DNA from: Brevundimonas goettingensis
GTDB taxonomy: Bacteria; Pseudomonadota; Alphaproteobacteria; Caulobacterales; Caulobacteraceae
DNA length: 64,000 bases
NCBI RefSeq assembly: GCF_017487405.1
Contig: NZ_CP062222.1
Span: forward strand, 3,729,501-3,793,500
Direction of reading: 5' to 3'
In this document: positions 8,395 through 18,600 of the stretch, piece after piece
Layout: every line of letters begins with the position of its first letter
Numbering within the stretch: position 1 is the first letter of the stretch
Translations under genes and position numbers: made by a program
The notes under the pieces: generated by a model
Seen by the model: the letters and a program-made list of their open reading frames with translations, nothing else
Told to the model about the DNA's origin: nothing
Database searches by the model: none

Positions 8395-9393
8395 GTGGAC
8401 GATCTCTTGAAAGCCTATTCGGGCAAGCGCGTGCTGGTCACGGGCGCGGGCGGCTTCATCGGCAGCCGGTTGACCGAGCGTCTGGTCGAGCTCGGCGCCG
8501 ATGTGCGGGCGCTGGTGCGTTACACCTCGGACGGCGAGGCGGGCTGGCTGGATCGGTCGTCGGTGCGGCCGGACCTCGACGTGCGGCGCGGCGATCTGGC
8601 CGACCGCGACAGCGTCTACAACGCCGTGAAGGACCGGGAGGTCGTCTTCCACCTCGGCGCCCTGATCGCCATTCCGTACTCGTATCTCGCGCCGGAAAGC
8701 TACGTCCGGACCAATATGATGGGTACGCTGAACGTGCTGCAGGCGGTGCGGGAGCTGGGCGTGGGCCGTCTGGTCCATACCTCGACCAGCGAGGTCTATG
8801 GCTCGGCCCAGACCATTCCGATGACCGAGGCCCATCCTCTGGTCGGCCAGTCGCCCTATTCCGCCACCAAGATCGCCGCCGACAAATTGGCCGAGAGCTA
8901 TCATCGCTCGTTCGAGACCCCGGTGGTGACGCTGAGGCCGTTCAACACCTTCGGGCCACGCCAGAGCGCCCGGGCGGTGATCCCGTCGATCACCATGCAG
9001 GCTCTGGCGGGGCGGCCGGTCATGCTGGGCGATACCCGACCGACGCGCGACTTCGTCTTCGTCGACGACACGGCCGACGCCTTCCTGCGGGCGGGGATCG
9101 TTCCGGGCATTGAGGGGCTGACGGTCCATACCGGCGGCGGGCGCGAGGTCCGTGTCGGCGACCTGCCGGCCATGATCGGCAAGGCCGCCGGGATCGAGGT
9201 TCAGGTGGTCGAGGACAAGCAGCGCATCCGTCCGCCGGCCAGCGAGGTCGAGCGGCTGATCGCCGACGCCTCGCTCGCGAAGGCGAAGCTGGGCTGGGCC
9301 ACCACGGTCAGCGTCGAGGAAGGCCTGGCCCGCACCGCCGACTTCATTCGCGAACACCCGCAGCTGTACCGCCCGGCGGAGTATGCGGTGTGA
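8395..9393 (+). CDS. legB: LegB-type NAD-dependent 4,6-dehydratase
   Basis: An extended SDR: Rossmann motif VLVTGAGGFIGSRL near residue 12, active-site region TSTSEVYGSAQT, and YSATK with the catalytic Tyr/Lys, then RPFNTFGPRQSARAVIPS. This pattern is typical of LegB, which dehydrates GDP- or UDP-GlcNAc to the 4-keto-6-deoxy sugar at the start of the legionaminic acid route. I choose GTG 8395, which has GGAG 8 bases upstream and gives a family-like N-terminus and 332 residues. ATG 8344 (GGAG 5 bases upstream) and ATG 8299 are alternatives. Its stop overlaps the next gene's GTG start. The aminotransferase and acetyltransferase expected for later steps are not in this window. Confidence 0.85.
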   Translation: MDDLLKAYSGKRVLVTGAGGFIGSRLTERLVELGADVRALVRYTSDGEAGWLDRSSVRPDLDVRRGDLADRDSVYNAVKDREVVFHLGALIAIPYSYLAPESYVRTNMMGTLNVLQAVRELGVGRLVHTSTSEVYGSAQTIPMTEAHPLVGQSPYSATKIAADKLAESYHRSFETPVVTLRPFNTFGPRQSARAVIPSITMQALAGRPVMLGDTRPTRDFVFVDDTADAFLRAGIVPGIEGLTVHTGGGREVRVGDLPAMIGKAAGIEVQVVEDKQRIRPPASEVERLIADASLAKAKLGWATTVSVEEGLARTADFIREHPQLYRPAEYAV

Positions 9394-10478
9394 CCGTCTC
9401 TTCCAGACTGCCGACCAGCTCTCCCTCCAATCTCGAGGCCCAGATGATGGGGCCGGAGACGCCGCTTCTGGCCGCCATCGAGCGGCTGGATCAGGTACGG
9501 CGCAAGCTCATCCTCGTCGTCGACGAAGAACGGCGGCTGGTGGGTTCGGTGTCGGATGGCGACATCCGCCGGGGTCTGATGCGGCGCCTGACCATGGACG
9601 CGCCGCTCAGCGCGGTAATGAACGCCAATCCGGTGTCGCTGAAGTCCGGGGTCTCGGACAAGGATGCGGTGCGCGCCCTGTCGGATCGCGGCGTCGGCCT
9701 GGCGCCGCTGGTCGACGGCAAGGGCCGGGTCATCGGTCTCTATCCCGATGTGCTGGGGGTCGCCGCGCCGCGCGACAATCTGGTGGTTCTGATGGCGGGC
9801 GGGCGCGGGGCGCGGCTGTTTCCCCTGACCCAGAACTGTCCCAAGCCGATGCTGAAGGTGGCGGGGCGACCCCTGCTCCAGACCATCATCGAACGGCTGC
9901 AGGCCCAGGGCTTCCGGCGCTTCCGTCTGGCGGTCAACTATCTGGCCGAGATGATCGAGGATCATTTCGGTGACGGCTCATCGCTCGGTGTCGAGATCGA
10001 GTACCTGCGCGAGGATCATCCGCGCGGCACCGCCGGCGCCCTGTCTCTGCTGACCGAGACGACGGATCAGCCCATGCTGGTCATGAACGGCGACCTCCTG
10101 ACCCGGATGAGCTTCGGCGAGCTGATCGACTTCCATGTCGAGCATCAGGCCAGGGCGACCCTGTGCGTGCGCGAACACGCCTTCCAGTCACCGCACGGGG
10201 TGGTGGAGACCGACGGGCCGCGCGTCACCAGCCTGACCGAAAAGCCGACCTTCCGCTGGCTGGCCAACGCCGGGGTCTACTGTCTGTCGCCTGAGGTTCT
10301 GGCGCGGGTGCCGGCCGAGGGGATGTACGACATGCCTGACCTGCTCAACGCCCTGAACGCGGATGGAGAGACGGTCGGCGCCTATCCGATCCACGAATAC
10401 TGGCTGGATATCGGACGCCCCCCGGACTTCGAGAGCGCCCAGGCGGAGTTCACCGCCATCTTCGATCCGGCGGAATAG
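9390..10478 (+). CDS. ptmE: PtmE-like sugar-1-phosphate nucleotidyltransferase with N-terminal CBS pair
   Basis: The 362-residue protein has two CBS-type segments in its first 125 residues (LILVVDEERRLVGSVSDGDIRRGL; GLAPLVDGKGRVIGLYP). A nucleotidyltransferase domain follows, with GGRGARLFPLT, CPKPMLKVAGRPLL, FRLAVNYLAE, VMNGDLLT and YWLDIGRP. In legionaminic acid loci the enzyme of this build (PtmE) makes GDP-glucosamine from glucosamine-1-phosphate; I infer the same role from its overlap with the legB-like gene (GTGA). CBS domains commonly bind adenosyl ligands and may regulate the enzyme. The start codon is GTG at 9390. It abuts the convergent zinc-ribbon gene with no spacing. Confidence 0.85.
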   Translation: MTVSSRLPTSSPSNLEAQMMGPETPLLAAIERLDQVRRKLILVVDEERRLVGSVSDGDIRRGLMRRLTMDAPLSAVMNANPVSLKSGVSDKDAVRALSDRGVGLAPLVDGKGRVIGLYPDVLGVAAPRDNLVVLMAGGRGARLFPLTQNCPKPMLKVAGRPLLQTIIERLQAQGFRRFRLAVNYLAEMIEDHFGDGSSLGVEIEYLREDHPRGTAGALSLLTETTDQPMLVMNGDLLTRMSFGELIDFHVEHQARATLCVREHAFQSPHGVVETDGPRVTSLTEKPTFRWLANAGVYCLSPEVLARVPAEGMYDMPDLLNALNADGETVGAYPIHEYWLDIGRPPDFESAQAEFTAIFDPAE

Positions 10479-10655
10479 TCAGCCGCCGCCGGTGCGGCCC
10501 GTGGCCTTGCCCGTGCCCTCGCAGACCGGACAGGTTTCGCCAGCGGGCAGGGTCCCGGTTCCCTCGCATTCGGGACACAGGGTCGCATCGTGATGCTGGG
10601 CCTCGGCCGGATCGACCGGGGTGAGGCCGTGGTCGTCGATGTCGTGCTCTTTCAT
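10479..10655 (-). CDS. Small CxxCxGxG zinc-ribbon protein
   Basis: A 58-residue protein starting MKEHDIDDHGLTPVD. It has two DnaJ-like half-motifs, CPECEGTG and CPVCEGTG, that together provide four cysteines for one zinc ion, and ends in a Gly-rich tail. The ATG at 10655 has a strong AAGGAGG ribosome-binding site 6 bases upstream, which settles this start over the longer open frame to 10730. It is divergent from argB. The function is unknown; similar ribbons in DnaJ bind unfolded protein, but this protein has no J domain. The stop touches the end of the convergent ptmE-like gene. Confidence 0.75.
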   Translation of the reverse strand: MKEHDIDDHGLTPVDPAEAQHHDATLCPECEGTGTLPAGETCPVCEGTGKATGRTGGG

Positions 10656-10753
10656 GAAGCCCTCCTTCTCAAAGGCTGAACGGTCAGGCGGGGCGTGGAG
10701 TTTCATGGCCTTTCGCCGTGACAGCGCCACGCTTCGCGTTTATCAGCCCGCCG

Positions 10754-11683
10754 ATGATGGACGAAGTTGAACGCCAGTCGGAGGAGCGCGGCTGGGCCAC
10801 GGCGAAAACCCTGGCCGAGGCCCTGCCCTATATCCAGATCTACGACCGCGAGACGGTGGTGATCAAATACGGGGGCCACGCCATGGGCGAGACCGCCGTG
10901 GCGAAGCAATTCGCCGCCGACGTGGTCCTGCTCAAGCTGATGGGCGTGAACCCCGTGGTGGTCCACGGCGGCGGGCCGCAGATCAGCGCCATGCTGGACA
11001 AGGCCGGGGTGAAGTCGAACTTCATCGATGGCCTGCGGGTCACCGACCGGGACACGATGGTCGTCGCCGAGATGGTTCTGTCCGGCGCCGTGAACAAGGA
11101 GATCGCCCACTGGATCAGTGTCGCGGGCAAGGAGGCCGATGTGCGCGGCATCGGCCTGTCGGGCAAGGACGCCGGCCTGCTGACCGTCGAGAAGACGACG
11201 CGCACGCGCCGCGACCCCGACAGCCTGATCGAACACGAGGTCGATCTGGGCTTCGTCGGCGAGCCGACCAAGGTCGATCCCAAGCTGATCGCCGGCCTGA
11301 TCGCGTCGGAGACCGACGACTGGGTGCCGGTCATCGCCCCGATCGGCGTCGCCGAAGACGGCATGACCTATAACGTCAATGCCGATACCGTCGCGGGCGC
11401 CGTGGCCGGATCGCTGAACGCCAAGCGCATGCTGTTGCTGACCGACGTCAAGGGCGTGCTGGACAAGAACGGCCAGCTGATCCGCCAGATGACGGTCGCG
11501 GAGGCGCAAGGCCTGATCGACGACGGCACCGCCTCGGGCGGGATGATCCCCAAGTTGCAGACGGCCATGGACGCCGTGAAGGCCGGGGTCGAGGCCGTGG
11601 TCATTCTGGACGGCCGCCGTCCCCACGCCATGCTGGTCGAGCTGTTCACCGAACACGGCGCCGGCACCCTGGTGAAGGCGTGA
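10754..11683 (+). CDS. argB: Acetylglutamate kinase
   Basis: ArgB phosphorylates N-acetylglutamate in arginine synthesis. The protein has [12 protein letters not shown] near residue 40, [20 protein letters not shown], and the C-terminal ATP-binding part [15 protein letters not shown] and [13 protein letters not shown], all in the amino-acid kinase order. I choose ATG 10754 (309 residues). A GTG at 10718 would add 12 residues; neither has a strong ribosome-binding site. The stop overlaps the GTG start of the HAD gene (GTGA), so argB, the HAD gene and dapD form a coupled operon. Confidence 0.93.
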   Translation: MMDEVERQSEERGWATAKTLAEALPYIQIYDRETVVIKYGGHAMGETAVAKQFAADVVLLKLMGVNPVVVHGGGPQISAMLDKAGVKSNFIDGLRVTDRDTMVVAEMVLSGAVNKEIAHWISVAGKEADVRGIGLSGKDAGLLTVEKTTRTRRDPDSLIEHEVDLGFVGEPTKVDPKLIAGLIASETDDWVPVIAPIGVAEDGMTYNVNADTVAGAVAGSLNAKRMLLLTDVKGVLDKNGQLIRQMTVAEAQGLIDDGTASGGMIPKLQTAMDAVKAGVEAVVILDGRRPHAMLVELFTEHGAGTLVKA

Positions 11684-12399
11684 CGGCTGAACCTGTCGCG
11701 GCGCCGATCGAAACAGGCGAACCGGCGACCGAGCTTTCCGCCGACCTGACCGGGATCACCACCTGGCTGTTCGATCTGGACGACACCCTCTATCCGCCCG
11801 AGCGCCAGATTCTGAAGCGGGTTTCGGGCCGGATCTTCGACTATATGGTGCGGCTGACCGGCTTGCCGGAGGACGAGGCGCGGGCGCTGCAGCTGCGCTA
11901 TCTGACCGACCACGGGGCGACGCTCGGCGGGCTGCTGCAGGACTACAAATTCGATCCGGCGGACTTCCTCGCCGATGTCCACGATGTGCCGCTGGACGGG
12001 CTGGACCCCGAGCCGGGCCTGCGTCTGGCGCTGGAGCGGCTGCAAGGCCCCCGCTACGTCTTCACCAACGGCTCGACCGAACACGGGCGGCGGGTGCTGG
12101 AGGCGCTCGGCCTGACCGATCTGTTCAGCGGCCTGTTTTCCATCGAGGACGCCGAGCTTCTGCCCAAGCCGGCGCCCGAGACCTTCGCGAAGATGATCGC
12201 CCGCTTCGGCATCGATCCGACGCGCACCGCCTTCTTCGAGGACACGCCGCGCAACCTGCAGCCGGCCAAGGTCCTGGGAATGACCACAGTGCTGGTCGGC
12301 CCGAGGGCGCTGACCTCGACAGACGCCTATATCGATTTTCGGGCTGCCGCCCTCGGCCCCTTCCTCGCCACCGCCCATCTTGCGGAGACTAAAGCATGA
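11680..12399 (+). CDS. HAD-superfamily pyrimidine 5'-nucleotidase-like hydrolase
   Basis: The 239-residue protein has HAD motif [12 protein letters not shown] near residue 31, motif [10 protein letters not shown], motif III KPAPETF and motif [11 protein letters not shown]. The D-x-D-D-T-L-Y-P opening is characteristic of the Sdt1/Phm8-like pyrimidine 5'-nucleotidases found next to argB in alphaproteobacteria. It probably dephosphorylates a nucleoside monophosphate or related phosphoester in the cytoplasm. It overlaps argB and dapD by 4 bases each. Start codon GTG. Confidence 0.85.
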   Translation: MTAEPVAAPIETGEPATELSADLTGITTWLFDLDDTLYPPERQILKRVSGRIFDYMVRLTGLPEDEARALQLRYLTDHGATLGGLLQDYKFDPADFLADVHDVPLDGLDPEPGLRLALERLQGPRYVFTNGSTEHGRRVLEALGLTDLFSGLFSIEDAELLPKPAPETFAKMIARFGIDPTRTAFFEDTPRNLQPAKVLGMTTVLVGPRALTSTDAYIDFRAAALGPFLATAHLAETKA

Positions 12400-13265
12400 C
12401 CTTCGATCGCGCCCAGCTGGAAACCGTCATCGAAAAAGCGTGGGATGACCGCGCCGAGCTGTCGCCCTCGACCCATGGTGACGTCCGTCATGCCGTCGAA
12501 CAGGCCCTGACCCTGCTCGACTCGGGCGAGGCCCGCGTCGCCACGCGCGGCGACGACGGCGTCTGGACCACGCATCAGTGGCTGAAGAAGGCGGTGCTGC
12601 TGTCCTTCCGCCTGAACGACAACCAGATCATGCGCGCCGGCGAACGCGCCGTGGCCAGCCCGACCTCGGGCGCGCCAGGCGTCGGCCCCTTCTGGGACAA
12701 GGTGCCCAACAAGTTCGGTGACTGGACCGCGGCCGACTATCAGGCCGCCGGCTTCCGCTCCGTGCCCGGATCGATCGTCCGTCAGGGCGCTCACATTGCG
12801 AAGAACGTCGTCCTGATGCCGTCGTTCGTGAACATCGGCGCCTTCGTCGACGAGGGGACCATGGTCGACGCCTGGGCGACGGTCGGCTCCTGCGCCCAGA
12901 TCGGCAAGAACGTCCATCTTTCGGGCGGCGCCGGCATCGGCGGGGTGCTGGAGCCCCTGCAGGCCAATCCGACCATCATCGAGGACGGCTGTTTCATCGG
13001 CGCCCGCGCCGAGGTCGCCGAGGGCGTGATCGTGCGCGAGGGCGCGGTCCTGGCCATGGGCGTCTATCTGTCGGGCTCGACCAAGATCGTCGACCGCGCC
13101 ACGGGCGAAGTCTTCCGCGGCGAGGTGCCTGCATATTCCGTGGTGGTGCCGGGTTCGCTGCCCGATCCGAACGGCGGGCCGTCTCTCTACTGCGCGGTCA
13201 TCGTCAAGCGCGTCGACGCCCAGACCCGGGCCAAGACCGGCGTCAACGAACTGCTTCGCGACTAA
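12396..13265 (+). CDS. dapD: 2,3,4,5-tetrahydropyridine-2,6-dicarboxylate N-succinyltransferase
   Basis: DapD succinylates tetrahydrodipicolinate in lysine and diaminopimelate synthesis. The 289-residue protein has an alpha-helical N-terminal region ([23 protein letters not shown]) and a left-handed beta-helix of hexapeptide repeats ([37 protein letters not shown]). It ends with VVVPGSLP and [10 protein letters not shown], as in the family. Its ATG overlaps the HAD gene stop. Its end overlaps the convergent TadG gene by 4 bases, so no terminator lies between them. Confidence 0.95.
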   Translation: MTFDRAQLETVIEKAWDDRAELSPSTHGDVRHAVEQALTLLDSGEARVATRGDDGVWTTHQWLKKAVLLSFRLNDNQIMRAGERAVASPTSGAPGVGPFWDKVPNKFGDWTAADYQAAGFRSVPGSIVRQGAHIAKNVVLMPSFVNIGAFVDEGTMVDAWATVGSCAQIGKNVHLSGGAGIGGVLEPLQANPTIIEDGCFIGARAEVAEGVIVREGAVLAMGVYLSGSTKIVDRATGEVFRGEVPAYSVVVPGSLPDPNGGPSLYCAVIVKRVDAQTRAKTGVNELLRD

Positions 13266-14890
13266 CCGACAAGGACGGGGCGCCCGGCGCCGTCCGGGCA
13301 GACGGCACCGAGCACGGTGACATCCGCCTCGCCGAACCGGAGACCGAGGGCGTCGAGGATCGGATTGATCACGGCGTCCAGAACGGGGCCAAGCGGCGCC
13401 AGCAGGGTCCCGAGCGCGCTGACCAGTCCGCCCAGCCCCAACGGCAGGCCGACGATGTTGACCGTCACGTCCAGCTTCTGAAGCAGGCTGACCACGACGC
13501 CATTGACCAGTCCGGTGGCATGGACCGTCTTCATCGTCTGCGCCGTGATCTCCGCATCGCTGAAGGCGAGGGGTTTGAAGCCCTGATCCGCCGCCTCGAC
13601 GGTGGCGCGGCCGGTCAGGCTGACCAGACCGGCGACCGACATCAACGTCGCCGGCGCCGGGGTCAGGGTCTGTTTGAAATCATCCAGCTTCGTCTCGTCG
13701 ACCACCCCGATGTCCGCCCGCGCCAGACCAGGGCGCACGCCGAGGGTGACTGTGCGCGACGGCTTGCAGGTCATGGTGTCCAGCCGCGCCTCCGACGAGG
13801 CGAGCTCGATCAGGATCGGCAGATTGACCTGGGCAAGGCCGGAGAGTTTCTGGCTGGTCCGTGCACGGACGTATAGGCGGGTCTGGGCCGTGCGGACGAT
13901 CGGCTGGCCTTTCGAGGTGACGGTGATCCACGGGGAATGATTGGGCCGCTCGCCGATGGCGAGGCGGATATGAAGGTCGGCGATCCCGGTCTGGGCCGCG
14001 GTGGTCAGGGCGATCTGGCGGTCGCCTCCGCCGATCTCCAGCATGGCCATGGCGAGGTCCATCGCCGAGACGGAGGCGTCAAGGCCCTGGGCCAGGCCGT
14101 GAGCGGCGTCGGCCTCGGCGCCGATCAGATCGCCGACCTTGAGCCGGGTTCCGACGGCGGCGGCGCCGAGGCGCGACAGGGCGCTCGAGGACTGGCCCCC
14201 GGCGAGGGCGCCGAGAACCCGCAGGGCCTGACCGGCGTCGACTTCATGGGCCAGAAGGGCGTCATAGTCTCCGGCCTGGATCCCGATGTCCGCGGCGAGG
14301 GCGTCGGTGAAGGCCAGCAGATTCACCTTGGCTGCGGCCAGGGCGTTGTAGTCCATGACGCTGAGCGAGACGCTGCTGCCGGTCAGGCCGCTGAGCAGCT
14401 GATTGGCGACGCCGCCGTCCAGCGCGGCCAGTCGCGAGCCGATGGAGAAAAGGGCGCGGGGCTCTCCCGGCGTCGCCGCCGTGCCCGACCGGGTGATCTC
14501 CAGCGTGTTCTTGCCGAGAATCCAACGCCCGAAATAGAGCGGCGCCTGGCTGGTCAGGGTCACCCTGACCGCGTTCGGTTCCGGCGCGTCGGTGGTGAAG
14601 CGTTGGGCTGGGGCGAGCGTCCGGTCGGAGACGTAGCGGCCCTTCAGGACGGTCGCGGCCACGCCCGTCCCGGCGTTGGCCTGGGCCGTCGCCCTGGCGG
14701 CGGCCTCGGCATGATCGAGATCCCGGGCGCCGGACAGGGCGGCCAGATCGGCCGCGCCCTGAAGCTGGCGGGCGTGCAGGGCTAGGGAGCCGATGTCGAC
14801 CGTCAGGGCGGCCAGGGCGCAGAACAGGCCGCCCGCGACGGCGGCCATGACCGCGATTCCACCCCTTCGGTCGGAGAGGAGGCGGCGCAT
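13262..14890 (-). CDS. TadG-like pilus assembly protein
   Basis: The 542-residue protein starts [21 protein letters not shown], a TadE/TadG-type leader with one transmembrane segment at about residues 11-33. The conserved [19 protein letters not shown] follows; this region places the rest outside the inner membrane. The remainder is a long, weakly conserved, Ala/Leu-rich region with two cysteines far apart (TMTCKPS, GAVCPDG). No von Willebrand factor A motif is visible. Tad systems assemble Flp-type adhesive pili. It is encoded one base after the TadE-like gene, and the rest of the tad cluster is not in the window. Confidence 0.8.
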   Translation of the reverse strand: MRRLLSDRRGGIAVMAAVAGGLFCALAALTVDIGSLALHARQLQGAADLAALSGARDLDHAEAAARATAQANAGTGVAATVLKGRYVSDRTLAPAQRFTTDAPEPNAVRVTLTSQAPLYFGRWILGKNTLEITRSGTAATPGEPRALFSIGSRLAALDGGVANQLLSGLTGSSVSLSVMDYNALAAAKVNLLAFTDALAADIGIQAGDYDALLAHEVDAGQALRVLGALAGGQSSSALSRLGAAAVGTRLKVGDLIGAEADAAHGLAQGLDASVSAMDLAMAMLEIGGGDRQIALTTAAQTGIADLHIRLAIGERPNHSPWITVTSKGQPIVRTAQTRLYVRARTSQKLSGLAQVNLPILIELASSEARLDTMTCKPSRTVTLGVRPGLARADIGVVDETKLDDFKQTLTPAPATLMSVAGLVSLTGRATVEAADQGFKPLAFSDAEITAQTMKTVHATGLVNGVVVSLLQKLDVTVNIVGLPLGLGGLVSALGTLLAPLGPVLDAVINPILDALGLRFGEADVTVLGAVCPDGAGRPVLVG

Positions 14891-14891
14891 C

Positions 14892-15332
14892 TCAATAGCC
14901 GCCGATCCGCACGGTGGCGGAGCGTTCGATCAGGGCAGGGGGTTTGGGCAGGGGGCCGGCCAGCAGCATCACCGGGTTGGTGCGGGCGTCATAGGTGACT
15001 TGGACGCGGATCGCCTGGGCGTCGCTGGTGACGCTGACGGTGACGAGGACGGGATCCAGTCCGGCGGCGGCGTCCGCCTGGTCGGTCACGAAGGCCCGCG
15101 CCAGGTGTTCCCGCTCCGCGGCGTCCAGCCCTCCGACGGCCGCCCGCGCCCCCTCCGTAGCCAGGGATTGCACGGACTGCGCGAGCCAGAACCAGCCGCC
15201 GTAAACGACCATTCCGGCGAGGAGCAGAATCATCATCGGTCCGACGAGGGCGAATTCGATCGCCGCCGATCCTTGTCGCCGAACGCGCGTCGAACACCGC
15301 CTCGTCGCCTTGTCCCGAAATCCCCGTTTCAT
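14892..15332 (-). CDS. TadE-like pilus assembly protein
   Basis: The 146-residue product has the TadE leader RRQGSAAIEFALVGPMMILL with the G/E arrangement of a prepilin-like protein, one transmembrane segment (about residues 30-52) and a small periplasmic domain. TadE is a pseudopilin of the Tad secretion machine. It lies directly upstream of the TadG-like gene, one base apart. The AT-rich region just upstream contains a CtrA-like box, which would fit cell-cycle control of pili in Caulobacterales. Confidence 0.82.
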   Translation of the reverse strand: MKRGFRDKATRRCSTRVRRQGSAAIEFALVGPMMILLLAGMVVYGGWFWLAQSVQSLATEGARAAVGGLDAAEREHLARAFVTDQADAAAGLDPVLVTVSVTSDAQAIRVQVTYDARTNPVMLLAGPLPKPPALIERSATVRIGGY

Positions 15333-15374
15333 GACGCTCGCCCCGTTTCGAATGGAAAAGGTCGCAGATCATCG

Positions 15375-15389
15375 TTAAACAATGATTAT
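15375..15389 (-). promoter_or_regulatory. CtrA-like box upstream of tadE
   Basis: TTAA (15375-15378), seven bases, then TTAT (15386-15389): one mismatch from the CtrA consensus TTAA-N7-TTAA. It lies 42 bases upstream of the tadE-like ATG. CtrA use is inferred from the Caulobacterales context. Confidence 0.4.
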
Positions 15390-15462
15390 GCATCGTCCGT
15401 CATCAATATATGATGCACTCAACGAGTGTCGGGGCGGACGGCTCAGTCCCATCGAGAAGGGT

Positions 15463-15483
15463 TCAAATTGTAATATGATTTGA
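15463..15483. promoter_or_regulatory. AT-rich inverted repeat upstream of the large TonB receptor
   Basis: Arms TCAAAT (15463-15468) and ATTTGA (15478-15483) with 9 bases between. It stands 18 bases before the -35 box of the receptor promoter, a position suitable for an activator. Another small inverted repeat (CATCA / TGATG) lies at 15401-15415. Confidence 0.35.
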
Positions 15484-15501
15484 TCTTTTCCGACGTGTGA
15501 C

Positions 15502-15530
15502 TTGACACCGGTGTCACGCGTCAGGATAGG
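15502..15530 (+). promoter_or_regulatory. Promoter with overlapping LacI-type palindromic operator
   Basis: A perfect -35 TTGACA (15502-15507) is followed 17 bases later by GATAGG (15525-15530). A perfect 14-bp palindrome TGACACCGGTGTCA (15503-15516) covers the -35. Its central CG is typical of LacI-family operators, so repression by blocking RNA polymerase is likely. The transcript would have a leader of about 65 bases. Confidence 0.6.
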
Positions 15531-15603
15531 TAACCGGGCCGAAACACGGCGAGATTCTGTTCAGCCTCCAGAGAGGGGCGGACGTCTTGGGAGGAGAACA
15601 GAA

Positions 15604-18600
15604 ATGAACACGCTTCGCGTGCGCGCCCTGCAGTGCGTATCCGCCACCGCCCTGATCATGGGTGTCCTGTCCGCGCAACCCGTACTGGCCCAGACGGCGC
15701 CGATCCAGACCGCGCCTGACGATGACGCCGCCCAGGTCGACGAAGTCGTGGTGACCGGCATCCGCGGCGCCCTGCGCAGCGCCCTGAGCACCAAGCGCAA
15801 TGCGAACGTGATGGTCGACGCCATCAACGCCGAGGACATCGCCGACTTCCCTGACGCCAACCTGGCGGAATCGCTGCAGCGCCTGCCGGGCGTCTCGATC
15901 GACCGCGACAACGGCGAAGGCCGCACCATTACCGTTCGTGGCCTCGGTTCGGACTTCACCCGCGTGCGCCTGAACGGCGTCGAGGCCCTGTCGACCGCCG
16001 GCGCCTCGATCGCGGGCGACAGCCCCAACCGTTCGCGCGGCTTCGACTTCAACACCTTCGCCTCGGAACTCTTCAACTCGCTGAAGGTCCAGAAGACCGC
16101 CTCGGCCGAGACGGAAGAGGGCTCGCTGGGCGCCACCGTCGATCTGCAGACCGGCCGTCCGTTCGACTATCGCGGCGCCCGCTACGCCTTGTCGGTCCAG
16201 GACGCCTATTACGAGAACGGCGAGACCAACAACCCGCGCGTCGCCGCCCTGGTCTCGGACCGCTGGCGCTTCAACCACGTCGGTGAAATCGGCCTGCTGG
16301 GCTCGATCGCCTACAACAAGCGCGACCAGACCATCGACAGCTACCAGCGTCAGGCCGGTCAGTCGGACTACACCTATCGCGGCGCGACCTTCGCCGGGAC
16401 GCCGAACATCGCCGCCGGGACCTCGATCCAGACTCGTCAGGGCTTCGCCGCCCCGATCGGCACGAGCTGCAACAACGGCGTCATTCCCGGCGTCAACATC
16501 ACCAATATCTCGTACTGCGACGCCCTGCGCGGTTCGAACCTGGCGGCCTATAACCTGATCAACAACCCGATCGGTTCGACGCTGAGGAATAACAACGCCA
16601 GCGGCACCGCCGCCGGCACGACCGTGGCTCCGGGCTCGCTGGTCCGCATCCCGGCCCTGCCGACCCTGAACCAGCAGGACCTGAGCCAGGAGCGCGTCGG
16701 CATGACCTTCGGCGCCCAATGGCGCCCGACGGACCGCACCACGATCAGCTTCGACGGCGTCTATTCGGAGCTGGAACAGGTCTCGACCAACTACCAGATC
16801 GTTCCGGTCGGTCTGAACCGCAACAACACCCAGGGCACCGCCAACCAGGCGACCTATCAGATGTCGAACGCCACGGCGGCCGGCACCCCGGCCCAGCGCC
16901 GCGCCCTGTACGCCTCCTGTACGGCGCGCGCCGAGACAGACATCCTGGCCGGCATCGACTGCGGCCAGCAGATGTACGGCAACACCGTGCTCCCGGGGAT
17001 GACCGCCAGCTACAACCCGAACAACCTCGAGCCGTTCGACTACTACAACGCCACGACCTCGCGCGGTTACGTCGCTGACTCGCTCGGTCTGGCGATGCGT
17101 AACGCCCTGATCGGCCGTCCGTCGATCCGCCTGATCGACGCCGCCCTGAGCCCGAATGGCCAGAACGCCGATTATCTGGTGCTCGGCAATGTCGACATGC
17201 GTTCGGCGGCTGACGAAGCTCGCTTCAAGACGATCTTCTCGCAGGGCACGATCAATATCGATCACCAGTTCAGCGACACCTTCCGGGTGCACGCCATCTA
17301 CGGCGAGAGCCGGTCGGTGAACAAATCCCAGGGCTCGCTGGTCGAGTTCACCCGCCTGAACTCGGGCACGGGCGCCGCCGGCGACGGCTATTTCGTCTAT
17401 GACGCCCGCGGCGGTGGCGACATGCCGTCGATGAATTTCGGCTTCGACGTCGCCGACCCGACCAAGTGGGACGTGGTCAAGGGTTTCTCGGCCATCCGCT
17501 ATTTCGAGCGGACGGTGGACAACCACTATGAAGGCGGCTCGTTCGACTTCGCCTGGGACGCCAACGAGAATATCACCCTGAAGTTCGGCGCCTCGCAACG
17601 CCGCTACACCTTCTACACCACCGCCCTGCAACGGGAATCGGCGCGCGAGACCCTGAACCCCAGCCTGATCGAGGCCGGGACGACCATCGACAAGGTCGGC
17701 AGCCTGCACACCTTCGGCCAGGGCCTGGACCTGCCGGCGGGCACCCCGACCAGCTTCTACGCCCCGGATCTGGACGCCTTCCGTTCGCTGTTCGACTTCG
17801 AGTGCAACTGCGTCAACAAGTGGAACGACTGGCGGATCTCGACGAAGTACAACTTCGCCCAGACCTATCAGGTCGAGGAAACCGACAACTCCTTCTTCGG
17901 CCAGGTCGACTTCAACTTCCCGGTCTTCGGCCGCACCCTGCGCGGCAACGTCGGCCTGCGTCGCGCGATCACCGACGTGTCCTCGGACGGCTTCACCAAC
18001 CGCGGCCGGGCGATCAACGCGACCAACAACTACGAAAACGACCTGCCGTCGCTGAACATGGCCTACGAGGTCGCGGACAATATGCTGATCCGCCTCGGCA
18101 TTTCGAAGGTCATGTCGCGTCCGCTGCTCGGCAACCTGGCGCCCAGCGTCACCGCCTTCACCGTGCCGAACGCTCTCGGCGCGACCACCGGCGGCGCGAT
18201 CACGATCGGCAACCCGAAGCTGGCCCCGTTCACGGCGACCAACTACGACCTCAGCTTCGAATGGTACTTCCAGCCGGACGCCCTGTTCTCGATCGCCATC
18301 TTCGACAAGGAGATCGAGAGCTTCCCGCAGACCCTGGTCGGCGACGGCACCCTGTCCTCGATCATGGACTCGGCCTCCGTCGCCGAACTGCGCGCCGAGT
18401 TCGAGGCTATCGTCAACGACCCGGCGACGACCGCGGCCAACCGTGTCCTGGCCCAGAACCAGATCGACTACATCAATGCCGACCGTACGTTCGCCATCCG
18501 TCAGTTCCGTGACGCGCCGGGCGGCTATATCCGCGGCGTCGAGGTCAACTATCAGCAAAACCTGACCTTCCTGCCCTGGTACTTCGAGAACCTCGGCGTC

